From contig BEIQ01000004.1 in assembly GCA_002898275.1 (NCBI GenBank), positions 186,001 to 250,000 of the forward strand: 64,000 nucleotides of DNA. Direction: 5' to 3'. This document shows positions 1-6,854 of this stretch, one piece after another. Below the pieces are notes generated by a model, which saw nothing but the letters and a program-made list of their open reading frames with translations, did not search any database and was not told the DNA's origin. How positions within the stretch are numbered: the stretch's first letter is position 1; every line of letters begins with the position of its first letter. A program made the position numbers and the translations under genes. This DNA is from a bacterium HR40 (GTDB taxonomy: Bacteria; Pseudomonadota; Alphaproteobacteria; Geminicoccales; Geminicoccaceae).

Positions 1-1
1 G

Positions 2-157
2 CTGATCGAAGACCGAGAAGTGACGCTCAAGCGTCTGCGTCGACGCGGTGCCTCGATCGCTCTCGAGGCGGCCAATCCCGCCTATGAGACGCGGATTTTC
101 GGACCGCACCAGGTCAAGATCCAGGGCCGGCTGGTCGGTCTCTTGCGCCGTTATTGA
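2..157 (+). CDS. lexA: LexA repressor, C-terminal end (partial)
   Basis: The window opens inside a gene whose last 51 codons read [12 protein letters not shown], then [10 protein letters not shown], and end [10 protein letters not shown]. This is the end of the S24 peptidase domain of the SOS repressor LexA. The lysine in EVTLKRL aligns with the catalytic Lys of LexA self-cleavage (Lys156 in E. coli); the catalytic Ser and the DNA-binding domain lie outside the window. LexA represses DNA-damage genes and cleaves itself when RecA is activated. The TGA stop overlaps the stop of the convergent phosphodiesterase gene by 7 bp, so the two transcripts must run into each other. Identity is strong despite the short fragment. 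Confidence 0.9.
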   Translation: MIEDREVTLKRLRRRGASIALEAANPAYETRIFGPHQVKIQGRLVGLLRRY

Positions 158-945
158 GGCCGCCCCAGGGCAGCGAGCAGGAGGTCGGGGACGTCGCTGA
201 ACAGGCCCGCGGCACCGGCTTCCAGCAGCTGCGCGGCGCGCGCGGGATCGTTCACCGTATAGAGCAAGACCGCAACCCCCGCCTCGCGCATCGCCCGCAA
301 GGCCTTCAGGCTCACCCTTCGGTGGTCGAGGTGGAGGGTGACGCAGTCGAGAGCGACCAGCCGATCCTGCCAGTTCCTTCCCGGGGCTTCGCGAAGCAGA
401 CCGCGCGGGATCTCGGGGGCGATGCGCCGGGCCACCGCCAGGGCTTCTTCCGAGAAGCTCGAAAAGAGCGGCACCGGCCGCTCCGCGGGCCACAGTCGCA
501 GCACTTGGCGAGCGACCACCTCGGCGGTCTCCGCCTCCCGACCACGGCAAGGCTTGATCTCGATATTGGCATCGAGGTCGAGCTCGTGGAGGAGAGCGAT
601 GGCGTCGGCGAGAGTGGGCACCGGCTCGCCGGCAAAGCGCGAGTCGAACCATCGTCCAGCGTCGAGCTGGCGAAACTCGGCGGCGTCCAGGTCGCGCGCG
701 CGACCGCGGCCGCTCGTCGTGCGTTCGAGGCGCTCGTCGTGGAGCAACACGGGGATCCGATCGCGCGTCAGCTTGACGTCGAATTCCACCCAGCGACATC
801 CCCGCCGCTTCGCTTCCCTGAGACCGGCGAGGGTGTTCTCGGGCGCCCAGGCAGCGGCACCGCGATGCCCGATCACCGGGATCTCGAGGGCGAACCCGGT
901 GGCGCCCCGCTCCGGCCGCCAGGGTTGCCAGTCGCGTGTGCGCAT
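151..945 (-). CDS. Glycerophosphodiester phosphodiesterase
   Basis: A 264-residue GDPD-family TIM-barrel enzyme, expected to hydrolyse glycerophosphodiesters to glycerol-3-phosphate and an alcohol. The family signature is clear: [14 protein letters not shown] near residue 24, then [18 protein letters not shown] with the metal-binding Glu and Asp and the second catalytic His, then NIEIKP, and LYTVND near the end. No signal peptide is visible, so a cytoplasmic UgpQ-like role is likely. I chose the ATG at 945 because AGGGAAAAGCG precedes it; the frame stays open to 1077, but that extension is low-complexity. Its TAA stop overlaps the lexA stop tail to tail. Confidence 0.88.
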   Translation of the reverse strand: MRTRDWQPWRPERGATGFALEIPVIGHRGAAAWAPENTLAGLREAKRRGCRWVEFDVKLTRDRIPVLLHDERLERTTSGRGRARDLDAAEFRQLDAGRWFDSRFAGEPVPTLADAIALLHELDLDANIEIKPCRGREAETAEVVARQVLRLWPAERPVPLFSSFSEEALAVARRIAPEIPRGLLREAPGRNWQDRLVALDCVTLHLDHRRVSLKALRAMREAGVAVLLYTVNDPARAAQLLEAGAAGLFSDVPDLLLAALGRPQ

Positions 946-1052
946 CGCTTTTCCCTTTCCTCGGGCTGGCGCCGGCGACCCAGGGGCGGTCGCTGCCCGC
1001 GGTCCGGACGACGCATTAGGGCGGGAACCGGTCGCAGTGCAACCTCGCCGCG

Positions 1053-1082
1053 TTGACTTGCCGACACCGGCGCCCATATGCG
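1053..1082 (+). promoter_or_regulatory. Putative sigma70 promoter of the DEAD-box helicase gene
   Basis: TTGACT at 1053-1058 is followed after 18 bases by TATGCG at 1077-1082 (or CATATG at 1075 with a 16-base spacer). It lies about 55 bp upstream of the helicase ATG and is the best -35/-10 pair in the 190-bp gap. Predicted by eye only. Confidence 0.45.
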
Positions 1083-1136
1083 AGGCGAGTGCAAAGTTTT
1101 CCCAACCGTGGATTTTCCCCGACCTTGAGCAACGAC

Positions 1137-2570
1137 ATGAACGGCTTCGCGCGGCTCGGACTGCGCGAGGAACTGCTGCGGGCGATCGCCGAAGCCGGCT
1201 ATACGGAGCCGACCCCCATCCAGCAACGGGCCATTCCGGCGGTCCTCGAAGGCCGCGACGTGATCGGTATCGCCCAGACCGGCACGGGCAAGACCGCCTC
1301 CTTCACCCTGCCCATGCTGCAGATCCTCGCCGCCGGCCGGTCGCGGGCGCGGATGCCGCGGGCTCTCATCCTCTCGCCGACGCGCGAGCTCGCGACCCAA
1401 ACTGCGCACAACTTCGACCTCTACGGCAAGTATCTGGCCCTCACCAAGGCGCTTCTCATCGGCGGTGTGGGCATGGCCGATCAGGAGCGGCTGCTGGACC
1501 GCGGGGTCGACGTGCTGATCGCCACGCCTGGCCGTCTGCTCGACTGGTTCGAGCGCGGCAAGGTCCTGCTCGGTGGCGTGCAGCTGCTCGTCATCGACGA
1601 AGCCGACCGGATGCTCGATATGGGCTTCATTCCCGATGTCGAGCGCATCGTCGGGCTTTTGCCGAATCGTCGACAGACCCTGCTCTTTTCGGCCACCATG
1701 GGGCGCGAGGTGCGGCGGCTCGCCGACCGTTTCCTGCGCGATCCCGTCGCCATCGAAGTGACGCCGCCAGCCCGCAAGGCGGAGTCGGTCGATGACGCCT
1801 TCGTCCCGGTGACGGGGCGCGACAAGCGGCAGCTGCTCGAGGCGCTCCTGACGCGCGAGGGCATCGAGACGGCGATGATCTTCTGCAACACCAAGCGCGA
1901 GGTCGCCTCGCTCACCCGCTGGCTCGTGCGGCGCGGGGTGGATGCCCGCGAGCTCCACGGCGATCTCGAGCAAACGGCCCGTCAGGCAGCGCTCGACGCC
2001 TTCCGGCGCGGCGAGGTCAAATTCCTGGTCGCCACCGATGTGGCGGCGCGCGGTCTCGACATCGACGACATGCCGGTGGTGATCAACTACGACGTGCCCC
2101 ACACCCCGGACGACTATGTGCACCGGATCGGCCGCACCGGCCGAGCTGGACGCCGAGGGCGGGCGTTCACTCTCGTCAGCGAGACCGAGGCGAGGGCGGT
2201 CGCCGCGATCGAACGCGCGACCGGGCGCGCCGTCCCGCGCCTCGACATCTCGCTCGAGGAAGCGCCGGCCGAGCGCTTCGTGCCGCGAACCGAGCCCGCC
2301 CGCGCCAGCATCGGCGGGAGGAGGGCGCGTGCTGCCGGAGCAGCGGCGTCGACCCCGGTCGGCGGTAGCGACGGTGCCGGTTCGGGGGCGAAGGTGGCGG
2401 CGAACGAAGGCAAGCTGCGTCCGCGCGCGGAAGGCACGAGGAGAAGCGAGGCGAGTCGGACACAGTCGCCCGAACGCGCCGCACCGGTGGTCGGCCTCGG
2501 GGACCATGTCCCCCGTTTCCTCATGCGCGAAGTTCCGCTACGCAAGCTTGCGAGCAGCGAGGCGGAGTGA
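1137..2570 (+). CDS. DEAD-box ATP-dependent RNA helicase (RhlE-like)
   Basis: A 477-residue helicase with all motifs in order: Q motif GYTEPTPIQQRAIP, Walker A AQTGTGKT, PTRELA, TPGR, VIDEADRMLDMGF, SAT, and HRIGRTGRAGRRG. It ends in a roughly 100-residue basic, low-complexity tail rich in Arg, Ala and Ser, typical of RhlE-type proteins that remodel ribosomal or degradosome RNA. I chose the ATG at 1137 because homologs begin just before the Q motif; the ribosome-binding site is weak. The TGA stop overlaps the ATG of the next small gene (TGATG), so the two are probably translationally coupled. The exact paralog name is uncertain. Confidence 0.93.
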   Translation: MNGFARLGLREELLRAIAEAGYTEPTPIQQRAIPAVLEGRDVIGIAQTGTGKTASFTLPMLQILAAGRSRARMPRALILSPTRELATQTAHNFDLYGKYLALTKALLIGGVGMADQERLLDRGVDVLIATPGRLLDWFERGKVLLGGVQLLVIDEADRMLDMGFIPDVERIVGLLPNRRQTLLFSATMGREVRRLADRFLRDPVAIEVTPPARKAESVDDAFVPVTGRDKRQLLEALLTREGIETAMIFCNTKREVASLTRWLVRRGVDARELHGDLEQTARQAALDAFRRGEVKFLVATDVAARGLDIDDMPVVINYDVPHTPDDYVHRIGRTGRAGRRGRAFTLVSETEARAVAAIERATGRAVPRLDISLEEAPAERFVPRTEPARASIGGRRARAAGAAASTPVGGSDGAGSGAKVAANEGKLRPRAEGTRRSEASRTQSPERAAPVVGLGDHVPRFLMREVPLRKLASSEAE

Positions 2571-2812
2571 TGCGGACCATCTTCGTACTGGTGAAATGCG
2601 AGCTCGGCCGCGCCTATGATGTGGCGGATGCCGCCGTGCAGAACATCGAGCAGGTGTCAGAGGTCTACTCGATCAGCGGCCAGTACGACCTCATCATGAA
2701 GTTCCACCTCGACGAGGAGGTGGACATCGGGCGCTTCGTCACGAGTCGGGTGCAGACCCTGCCGGGCGTGAAAGACACGTTCACGCTCATCACCTTCAAG
2801 GCCTTCGCCTGA
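2570..2812 (+). CDS. Stand-alone Lrp/AsnC ligand-binding (RAM) domain protein
   Basis: An 80-residue protein covering only the effector-binding domain of Lrp/AsnC regulators: RTIFVLVKCELGRAYDVAD, then EVYSISGQYDLIMKFHLD, then LPGVKDTFTLITF. There is no helix-turn-helix. Such stand-alone RAM proteins form ring oligomers and bind small ligands such as amino acids; a regulatory partner is not evident here. The ATG at 2570 overlaps the helicase stop by one base; an in-frame GTG one codon earlier is less likely. Coupling to an RNA helicase gene is the only contextual clue. Confidence 0.85.
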   Translation: MRTIFVLVKCELGRAYDVADAAVQNIEQVSEVYSISGQYDLIMKFHLDEEVDIGRFVTSRVQTLPGVKDTFTLITFKAFA

Positions 2813-2824
2813 CGGCGCACCGCC

Positions 2825-3460
2825 GTGAGCCCGACGCCGCCGCCCAAACGGCTGCACTTCGAGATCCTGGGGCGGGAGCGCGTCTACGAAGGCTTCTACG
2901 CCTTCGACCGGCTTCTCCTCCGGCACGAGCGGTTCGCGGGCGGCTGGAGCCCGCCGCTCGTCCGCGAACTGCTCGTCCAACGCCATGCCGTGGCGGTGCT
3001 GCCCTACGATCCCGAGCGCGACCTCGTGGTGTTGATCGAACAGTTCCGAGTGGGCGCGATCGACGCGGACGACGGCCCTTGGCTCGTCGAAGCGGTGGCG
3101 GGATTGGTGGAGCCCGGCGAGACGGTGGAGCAGGTGGCCCGCCGCGAGCTGCGCGAGGAGGCCGGGCTCGACGCGGGACGCCTCGCCTTCGTCGGCCGCT
3201 ATCGCTCGAGCCCGGGCGGCACCACGGAACAGGTCGAGGTGTTCGTCGCCGAGGTGCGCGCGCCCGACAGGGAAGGGGTGTACGGCAGCGGCCACGAGCA
3301 CGAGGACATTCGCACCCGGATCCTCCCCTCCACCGATGCCTTCGCGGCCGTCGCCCGCGGCGAGATCGTCGCTGCCACTGCGGTGGTGCCGCTGCTCTGG
3401 CTCGAGAGCCACCGATCGCGGCTGCGTCGGGAATGGGGCGAGCCTCCGCCTCCTGCCTGA
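2825..3460 (+). CDS. nudF: Nudix hydrolase, ADP-ribose pyrophosphatase type
   Basis: A 211-residue protein with a perfect Nudix box at residues 93-115: GLVEPGET followed by RRELREEAGL, matching Gx5Ex7REUxEExGU. The preceding IEQFRVGA and LVEAVAGLVEPGE and the following RYRSSPGGTTEQVEVFVAEV are characteristic of ADP-ribose pyrophosphatases (NudF group), which hydrolyse ADP-ribose to AMP and ribose-5-phosphate. The GTG start at 2825 is 12 bp after the previous gene, suggesting cotranscription, but its ribosome-binding site is weak. Substrate within the ADP-ribose/NDP-sugar group is inferred from family similarity. Confidence 0.9.
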   Translation: MSPTPPPKRLHFEILGRERVYEGFYAFDRLLLRHERFAGGWSPPLVRELLVQRHAVAVLPYDPERDLVVLIEQFRVGAIDADDGPWLVEAVAGLVEPGETVEQVARRELREEAGLDAGRLAFVGRYRSSPGGTTEQVEVFVAEVRAPDREGVYGSGHEHEDIRTRILPSTDAFAAVARGEIVAATAVVPLLWLESHRSRLRREWGEPPPPA

Positions 3461-3502
3461 ACCCGGCCGTTTCCTGGGAGCGAGGACCTCGGGAGATCTG
3501 TC

Positions 3503-3790
3503 ATGATCGCACGCATCTATCGCCCGGCCAAGCCCGCGGGATCTTCCGGGCGCGCCAAGAGCCGCCAGTGGATCCTGGAGTTCGAACCGCAGGCCGCGAG
3601 ACTCCCGGACCGTCTCGTGGGTTGGTCGGGTTCCACCGATACGCCGCAGCAACTGCGGCTCCGCTTTGCCAGCCGCGAGGAAGCCATCGACTATTGCCGC
3701 CGCCACGGCATACCCTTCGAGCTCGCCGAGCCGCACGATCCCGCTTTCCGGCCGCGCGCCTACGCCGAAAACTTCGTGCGCCGCCCGTGA
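3503..3790 (+). CDS. ETC complex I accessory subunit, NDUFS4-like
   Basis: A 95-residue protein of the ETC complex I conserved-region family, related to mitochondrial NDUFS4 (18 kDa). It begins with ARIYRPAK and has SRQWILEFEP, then GWSGSTDTPQQLRLRFASRE, EEAIDYCRRHG and RPRAYAENF, the typical spacing. In alphaproteobacteria this supernumerary subunit stabilises the NADH-binding arm of respiratory complex I. The other nuo genes are not in the window. The ATG at 3503 is preceded by GGGAGA 7 bases upstream. Confidence 0.9.
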   Translation: MIARIYRPAKPAGSSGRAKSRQWILEFEPQAARLPDRLVGWSGSTDTPQQLRLRFASREEAIDYCRRHGIPFELAEPHDPAFRPRAYAENFVRRP

Positions 3791-3796
3791 CCAATA

Positions 3797-3811
3797 TCAA
3801 CCTAAGGTTGA
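3797..3811. promoter_or_regulatory. Perfect 7-bp inverted repeat (possible operator)
   Basis: TCAACCT-A-AGGTTGA is a perfect 15-bp palindrome whose right arm overlaps the predicted -35 box of the comF promoter. That placement suggests a repressor or MerR-like regulator binding site. No regulator gene is adjacent, so the protein that binds is unknown. Confidence 0.4.
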
Positions 3812-3836
3812 AATCCCGCTGGCCTCCGGCTAGCAT
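3808..3836 (+). promoter_or_regulatory. Putative sigma70 promoter of comF-grxC-DUF1178
   Basis: TTGAAA at 3808-3813, a 17-base spacer, and TAGCAT at 3831-3836. The predicted transcript starts about 20 bp before the comF GTG. Near-consensus boxes with ideal spacing; predicted by eye. Confidence 0.5.
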
Positions 3837-3862
3837 GCTGCGGTCAGGCTACTGGAGGATCG

Positions 3863-4642
3863 GTGCGCGCCAGCTCGCTGCCGTCGCCGCTGCTTTCCAT
3901 CCTCGAAGGGGCGGCGCGGTGGTGTCTCGATGTCCTTTTGCCGCCCCGCTGTCCAGGTTGTGGGACGGTGGTCGAGGCGCAGGGACGGATGTGCGGCCGC
4001 TGTTTTGGCGACATGGCGTTCATCGTCGCTCCGCTGTGCCGGGCGTGCGGTTTTCCGCTTCCCCATGCCGCGGCCGGCGAGCCGCTGTGTGGCGCCTGTG
4101 CCCGCGAACCGCTGCCGCTCGAACGGGTGCGGTCGGCGATCCGCTACGAAGGCGTGGGCCGGCGCTTGATTTTGCGCTTCAAACACGGCGGTCGAACCGA
4201 TGGCCTCGGCCTGTTCGCCGAATGGATGGTGGAGGCTGGACGGCCGCTGCTCGCCGAGTCGGATCTCATCGTTCCCGTGCCGCTCCATCGCCGCCGGCTG
4301 TTCGTGCGAGGCTTCAACCAGTCGGCGCTGCTCGCCCGGGCGGTGGCAGCGCGCAGCGGCGTGCCCGCCGTCGTCGATCTCTTGCGCAAGATCCGTCCAA
4401 CCCTCTCCCAGCAGGGGCTATCGGCGGCGGCTCGGCGGGAGAACGTGACACCGGCCGCCTTCGCTGTGGATCGGCGACGAGCGTCTCTGGTCGTCGGAGC
4501 GCGGGTGCTATTGATCGACGACGTCTTTACGACCGGTACCACCCTCGCTGCCTGCGCGCGCGTTCTCGAGCGTGCGGGTGCTGCGCGGGTCGAGGCATTG
4601 ACCCTTGCCCGGGTAGTAAGGGACGAAGCGCATCCCATATGA
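3863..4642 (+). CDS. comF: ComF family phosphoribosyltransferase-like protein
   Basis: A 259-residue ComF-family protein. The N-terminal third carries zinc-ribbon cysteine pairs (CPGCG, CGRCF, CRACG, CGAC). The phosphoribosyltransferase half ends in VLLIDDVFTTGTTL near residue 215, the PRPP-binding loop, and includes VPVPLHRRRLFVRGFNQS. ComF proteins are linked to DNA uptake in competent species; in most proteobacteria the exact role is unknown. GTG start at 3863 with GGAGG upstream. The stop overlaps an in-frame ATG of the glutaredoxin frame (ATGA), implying translational coupling. Confidence 0.92.
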   Translation: MRASSLPSPLLSILEGAARWCLDVLLPPRCPGCGTVVEAQGRMCGRCFGDMAFIVAPLCRACGFPLPHAAAGEPLCGACAREPLPLERVRSAIRYEGVGRRLILRFKHGGRTDGLGLFAEWMVEAGRPLLAESDLIVPVPLHRRRLFVRGFNQSALLARAVAARSGVPAVVDLLRKIRPTLSQQGLSAAARRENVTPAAFAVDRRRASLVVGARVLLIDDVFTTGTTLAACARVLERAGAARVEALTLARVVRDEAHPI

Positions 4643-4683
4643 TCTGGCAGAAAGCGCCATGTGTTCGCGTGGATGTTCCGCCG

Positions 4684-4968
4684 ATGCCGGCCGAAGTCGA
4701 GATCTACACCACCCCCATCTGTCCCTACTGCGCGCGCGCCAAGCGGCTTCTCGAGCGCAAGGGTGTGGCCTATCGCGAGATCGACCTGTGGCGCGAGCCT
4801 GACCGGCGGGGCGAGATGATCGCGCGCAGCGGCGGCCGGCACACCGTGCCCCAGATTTTTGTCGACGGCACGGGCATCGGCGGCTGCGACGATCTCTACG
4901 CGCTCGAGGCCGCGGGCGAGCTCGACCGCTTGCTCGGGATCGCGCCGGCCGGACGGGATGCGCCATGA
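4684..4968 (+). CDS. grxC: Glutaredoxin 3 (GrxC type)
   Basis: A 94-residue dithiol glutaredoxin with the active site CPYC at residues 13-16 in IYTTPICPYCARAKRLL, followed by TVPQIFVDG and GGCDDLYAL, the glutathione-binding elements. It reduces disulfides and glutathione mixed disulfides in the cytoplasm. I chose the ATG at 4684 because mature family members begin right there; an upstream in-frame ATG at 4639 overlaps the comF stop and would add 15 residues. The stop overlaps the next ATG (ATGA), so comF, grxC and the DUF1178 gene form one coupled operon. Confidence 0.93.
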   Translation: MPAEVEIYTTPICPYCARAKRLLERKGVAYREIDLWREPDRRGEMIARSGGRHTVPQIFVDGTGIGGCDDLYALEAAGELDRLLGIAPAGRDAP

Positions 4969-5423
4969 TCCGCTACGAGATGGTCTGCGGCCTGTCGCAC
5001 CGCTTCGAGGCGTGGTTCCCCGACAGTGCCGCCTGCGACGAGCAGCAGGCAAAGGGGCTACTGTCCTGTCCCATCTGCGGCGACCGCGAGGTCCGCAAGG
5101 CGCCCATGGCACCCGCGGTCAAGCGGAATCGCGAGCCCGCTTCCGCAGCGGCAGCGGATGGAAGCCCTGCGCCGGTGGCCACGGCCAGCGACAGCGAGCG
5201 TCTCGCGGCGATGATGCGCGTGCTGCGGGCGCTGCGTCGGCACGTCGAAGAGAATTTCGAGTATGTCGGCGACAGGTTTCCCGAGGAGGTGCGCCGTATC
5301 CACTATGGCGAGACGGAGGCGCGCGACGTCTGGGGCCAGGCGAGCGCCCACGAGGTGCGGGAGCTGCTCGACGAGGGGATCGCCGTTCTGCCGCTGCCGT
5401 CCGTTCCGGACTACGACGCCTAG
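4965..5423 (+). CDS. DUF1178 family protein
   Basis: A 152-residue protein of the alphaproteobacterial DUF1178 family. It starts with MIRYEMVCGLSHRFEAWF, has a zinc-finger-like CPICG near residue 36 with the conserved MAPAV after it, and ends with the conserved block VGDRFPEEVRRIHYGE then GIAVLPLP. The first cysteine of the expected N-terminal pair appears as MVCG. Function is unknown; the finger suggests metal or nucleic acid contact. It is coupled to grxC by an ATGA overlap, and its TAG stop overlaps the stop of convergent ubiG. Confidence 0.85.
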   Translation: MIRYEMVCGLSHRFEAWFPDSAACDEQQAKGLLSCPICGDREVRKAPMAPAVKRNREPASAAAADGSPAPVATASDSERLAAMMRVLRALRRHVEENFEYVGDRFPEEVRRIHYGETEARDVWGQASAHEVRELLDEGIAVLPLPSVPDYDA

Positions 5424-6145
5424 GAGCGCACCGCCGCTAGCATGTAGTTGATCGACGGTTGCCGCACCAGGACGAAGCGGTCGTGCGCCGCATCCCAGCC
5501 GACCCCGGTGAGGGCCACCGGCTGCAAGCCATGGGTCCGCAGCATGCGAGCGAGCTCCGAGGGTCGAAGGAAACGGCGCCAGTCGTGGGTGCCGGGGGGA
5601 AGCCAGCCCAACAGCCATTCGGCGGCGAGGATACCGCCGAGGAGCGAGGCGAGGGTGCGGTTGAGGGTCGAGAGCAGGAGGAGGCCGCCGCGCCGGGTGA
5701 GCCGAGCGAGGTCGGCGACGAGCGCTTCCGGCTCGTCCACATGTTCGATCACCTCGAGGGCACAGACGAGATCGAACGTCTCGCCGCGGTCGGCGAGGTC
5801 CGCGGCGGTCGCCACGCGGTAGTCGATGGCGAGTCCGACCTCGGCGGCATGGCGGCGGGCCACCTCGATGCTCGCCGCTGCCGGATCGATGGCGACCACG
5901 AGCGCGCCGAGGCGCGCGAGGGGCTCGGCGAGCAAACCGCCACCGCAACCGACATCGAGGGCAGCCAATCCGCCAAGGGGGCGAAGCTGCCGCTCGTCGC
6001 GTCCGAAATGCCGGCAGGCGAGTGCCCGGATCCAGGCGAGGCGTACCGGATTGAGGGCGTGCAGCGGCCGCATGGGCCCCATCGGGTCCCACCATTCTTC
6101 CGCCAACGCCTCGAAACGGGCGATCTCTTCGCGATCTGCGGTCAT
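5420..6145 (-). CDS. ubiG: Ubiquinone biosynthesis O-methyltransferase UbiG
   Basis: A 241-residue class I SAM-dependent methyltransferase that performs both O-methylations in ubiquinone synthesis. It has the SAM site ALDVGCGGGLLAEPLARLGA, the acidic loop VVAIDPA, LVCALEVIEHVDEP, and the UbiG-specific tail LSTLNRTLASLLGGILAAEW plus LPPGTHDW. The N-terminus ARFEALAEEWWDPMGPMRPL is also diagnostic. I chose the ATG at 6145, preceded by AGGGGTT. Its stop overlaps the convergent DUF1178 stop by 3 bp. Confidence 0.95.
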   Translation of the reverse strand: MTADREEIARFEALAEEWWDPMGPMRPLHALNPVRLAWIRALACRHFGRDERQLRPLGGLAALDVGCGGGLLAEPLARLGALVVAIDPAAASIEVARRHAAEVGLAIDYRVATAADLADRGETFDLVCALEVIEHVDEPEALVADLARLTRRGGLLLLSTLNRTLASLLGGILAAEWLLGWLPPGTHDWRRFLRPSELARMLRTHGLQPVALTGVGWDAAHDRFVLVRQPSINYMLAAVRS

Positions 6146-6177
6146 TGCGGAACCCCTGGTACCTCCCAGCTCGCTCG

Positions 6178-6663
6178 TCAGGAGCGCAGCCCTGCGGCCG
6201 CGCCCAGCGAGGGGGCACGCTTTTGCGGTTCGAGGCCGAGGTCGCGCAAGAACGAGGAAGGTGCCGGCACGAGATCGGCAAGGGTGACCCGTTCCAGTTC
6301 GGCGAAAAAGGCCGCGCGCGCCCGCTCGAGGAGCCGTTCCAGGCGGCAGCGACCCATGAGCGGACAACAGCTGCCGCTCGCTCGCTGACATTCAACGAGG
6401 GCGAAGTCGGCCTCGGTCGCGCGCAACACTTCGGCCACCCGAATCTCGCTCGCCGATCGGCCCAGGCCGAAGCCGCCGCGCCGCCCGCGCCGCGAGCGCA
6501 GAAAACCGGCCCGTGCGAGCTCGTGCACGATCTTGCGCATATGGCTTTCGGCTATGCCGAAGACGCGGGCCACCTCGGAGATCGTGACCGTCCGCGATGG
6601 CGCGAGTGCCGCCGCGAGCATGAGGGTTCTCAGGGCATAATCCGAATAACCCGACAGACGCAT
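6178..6663 (-). CDS. Rrf2 family transcriptional regulator, NsrR-like
   Basis: A 161-residue Rrf2-family winged-helix protein. It begins MRLSGYSDYALRTLMLAA; the recognition region includes ISEVARVFGIAESHMRKIVHE. Cysteines at 92, 99, 100 and 106 sit where NsrR has its three Fe-S ligands, so it probably senses nitric oxide or Fe-S status. The gene is divergent from a YeeE/YedE sulfur transporter and likely controls it, itself, or both; that target is an inference. The ATG at 6663 fits family starts; upstream in-frame codons up to 6831 run into the promoter region. Confidence 0.85.
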   Translation of the reverse strand: MRLSGYSDYALRTLMLAAALAPSRTVTISEVARVFGIAESHMRKIVHELARAGFLRSRRGRRGGFGLGRSASEIRVAEVLRATEADFALVECQRASGSCCPLMGRCRLERLLERARAAFFAELERVTLADLVPAPSSFLRDLGLEPQKRAPSLGAAAGLRS

Positions 6664-6790
6664 TTGGCGAACCCCACGGGAGCTCGTCCCGGCTGCGAAC
6701 TTAACCCGTCCGCGCGGGGCGACCAGCGGAGGGAACGGGCAGGTGCGACAGCATCGCGCGGGGCCCCGTTCTTCACACGCGACATGGCCA

Positions 6791-6819
6791 TTGCCGGCAG
6801 GATTGTCGCGATATATATT
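6791..6819 (+). promoter_or_regulatory. Putative sigma70 promoter of the YeeE/YedE gene
   Basis: TTGCCG at 6791-6796, a 17-base spacer, and TATATT at 6814-6819, in an unusually AT-rich patch. The transcript would start near 6826, giving a leader of about 30 bases. Confidence 0.45.
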
Positions 6820-6833
6820 GTGCTTTGTCACAA
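6818..6833. promoter_or_regulatory. Operator-like palindrome TTGTG-N6-CACAA
   Basis: A perfect TTGTG-N6-CACAA palindrome overlaps the predicted start of transcription of the YeeE/YedE gene, between it and the divergent Rrf2 regulator gene. It is a candidate site for that regulator or for a CRP/FNR-family protein. Confidence 0.4.
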
Positions 6834-6854
6834 ACAGCGTTGTGGATATGTAGA

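Noticed and set aside
3079-4968. 629-codon frame ending in the glutaredoxin
   Set aside because: Only the last 94 codons (from 4684) are glutaredoxin; the rest is out of frame with the Nudix, NDUFS4-like and comF genes, which are all intact.
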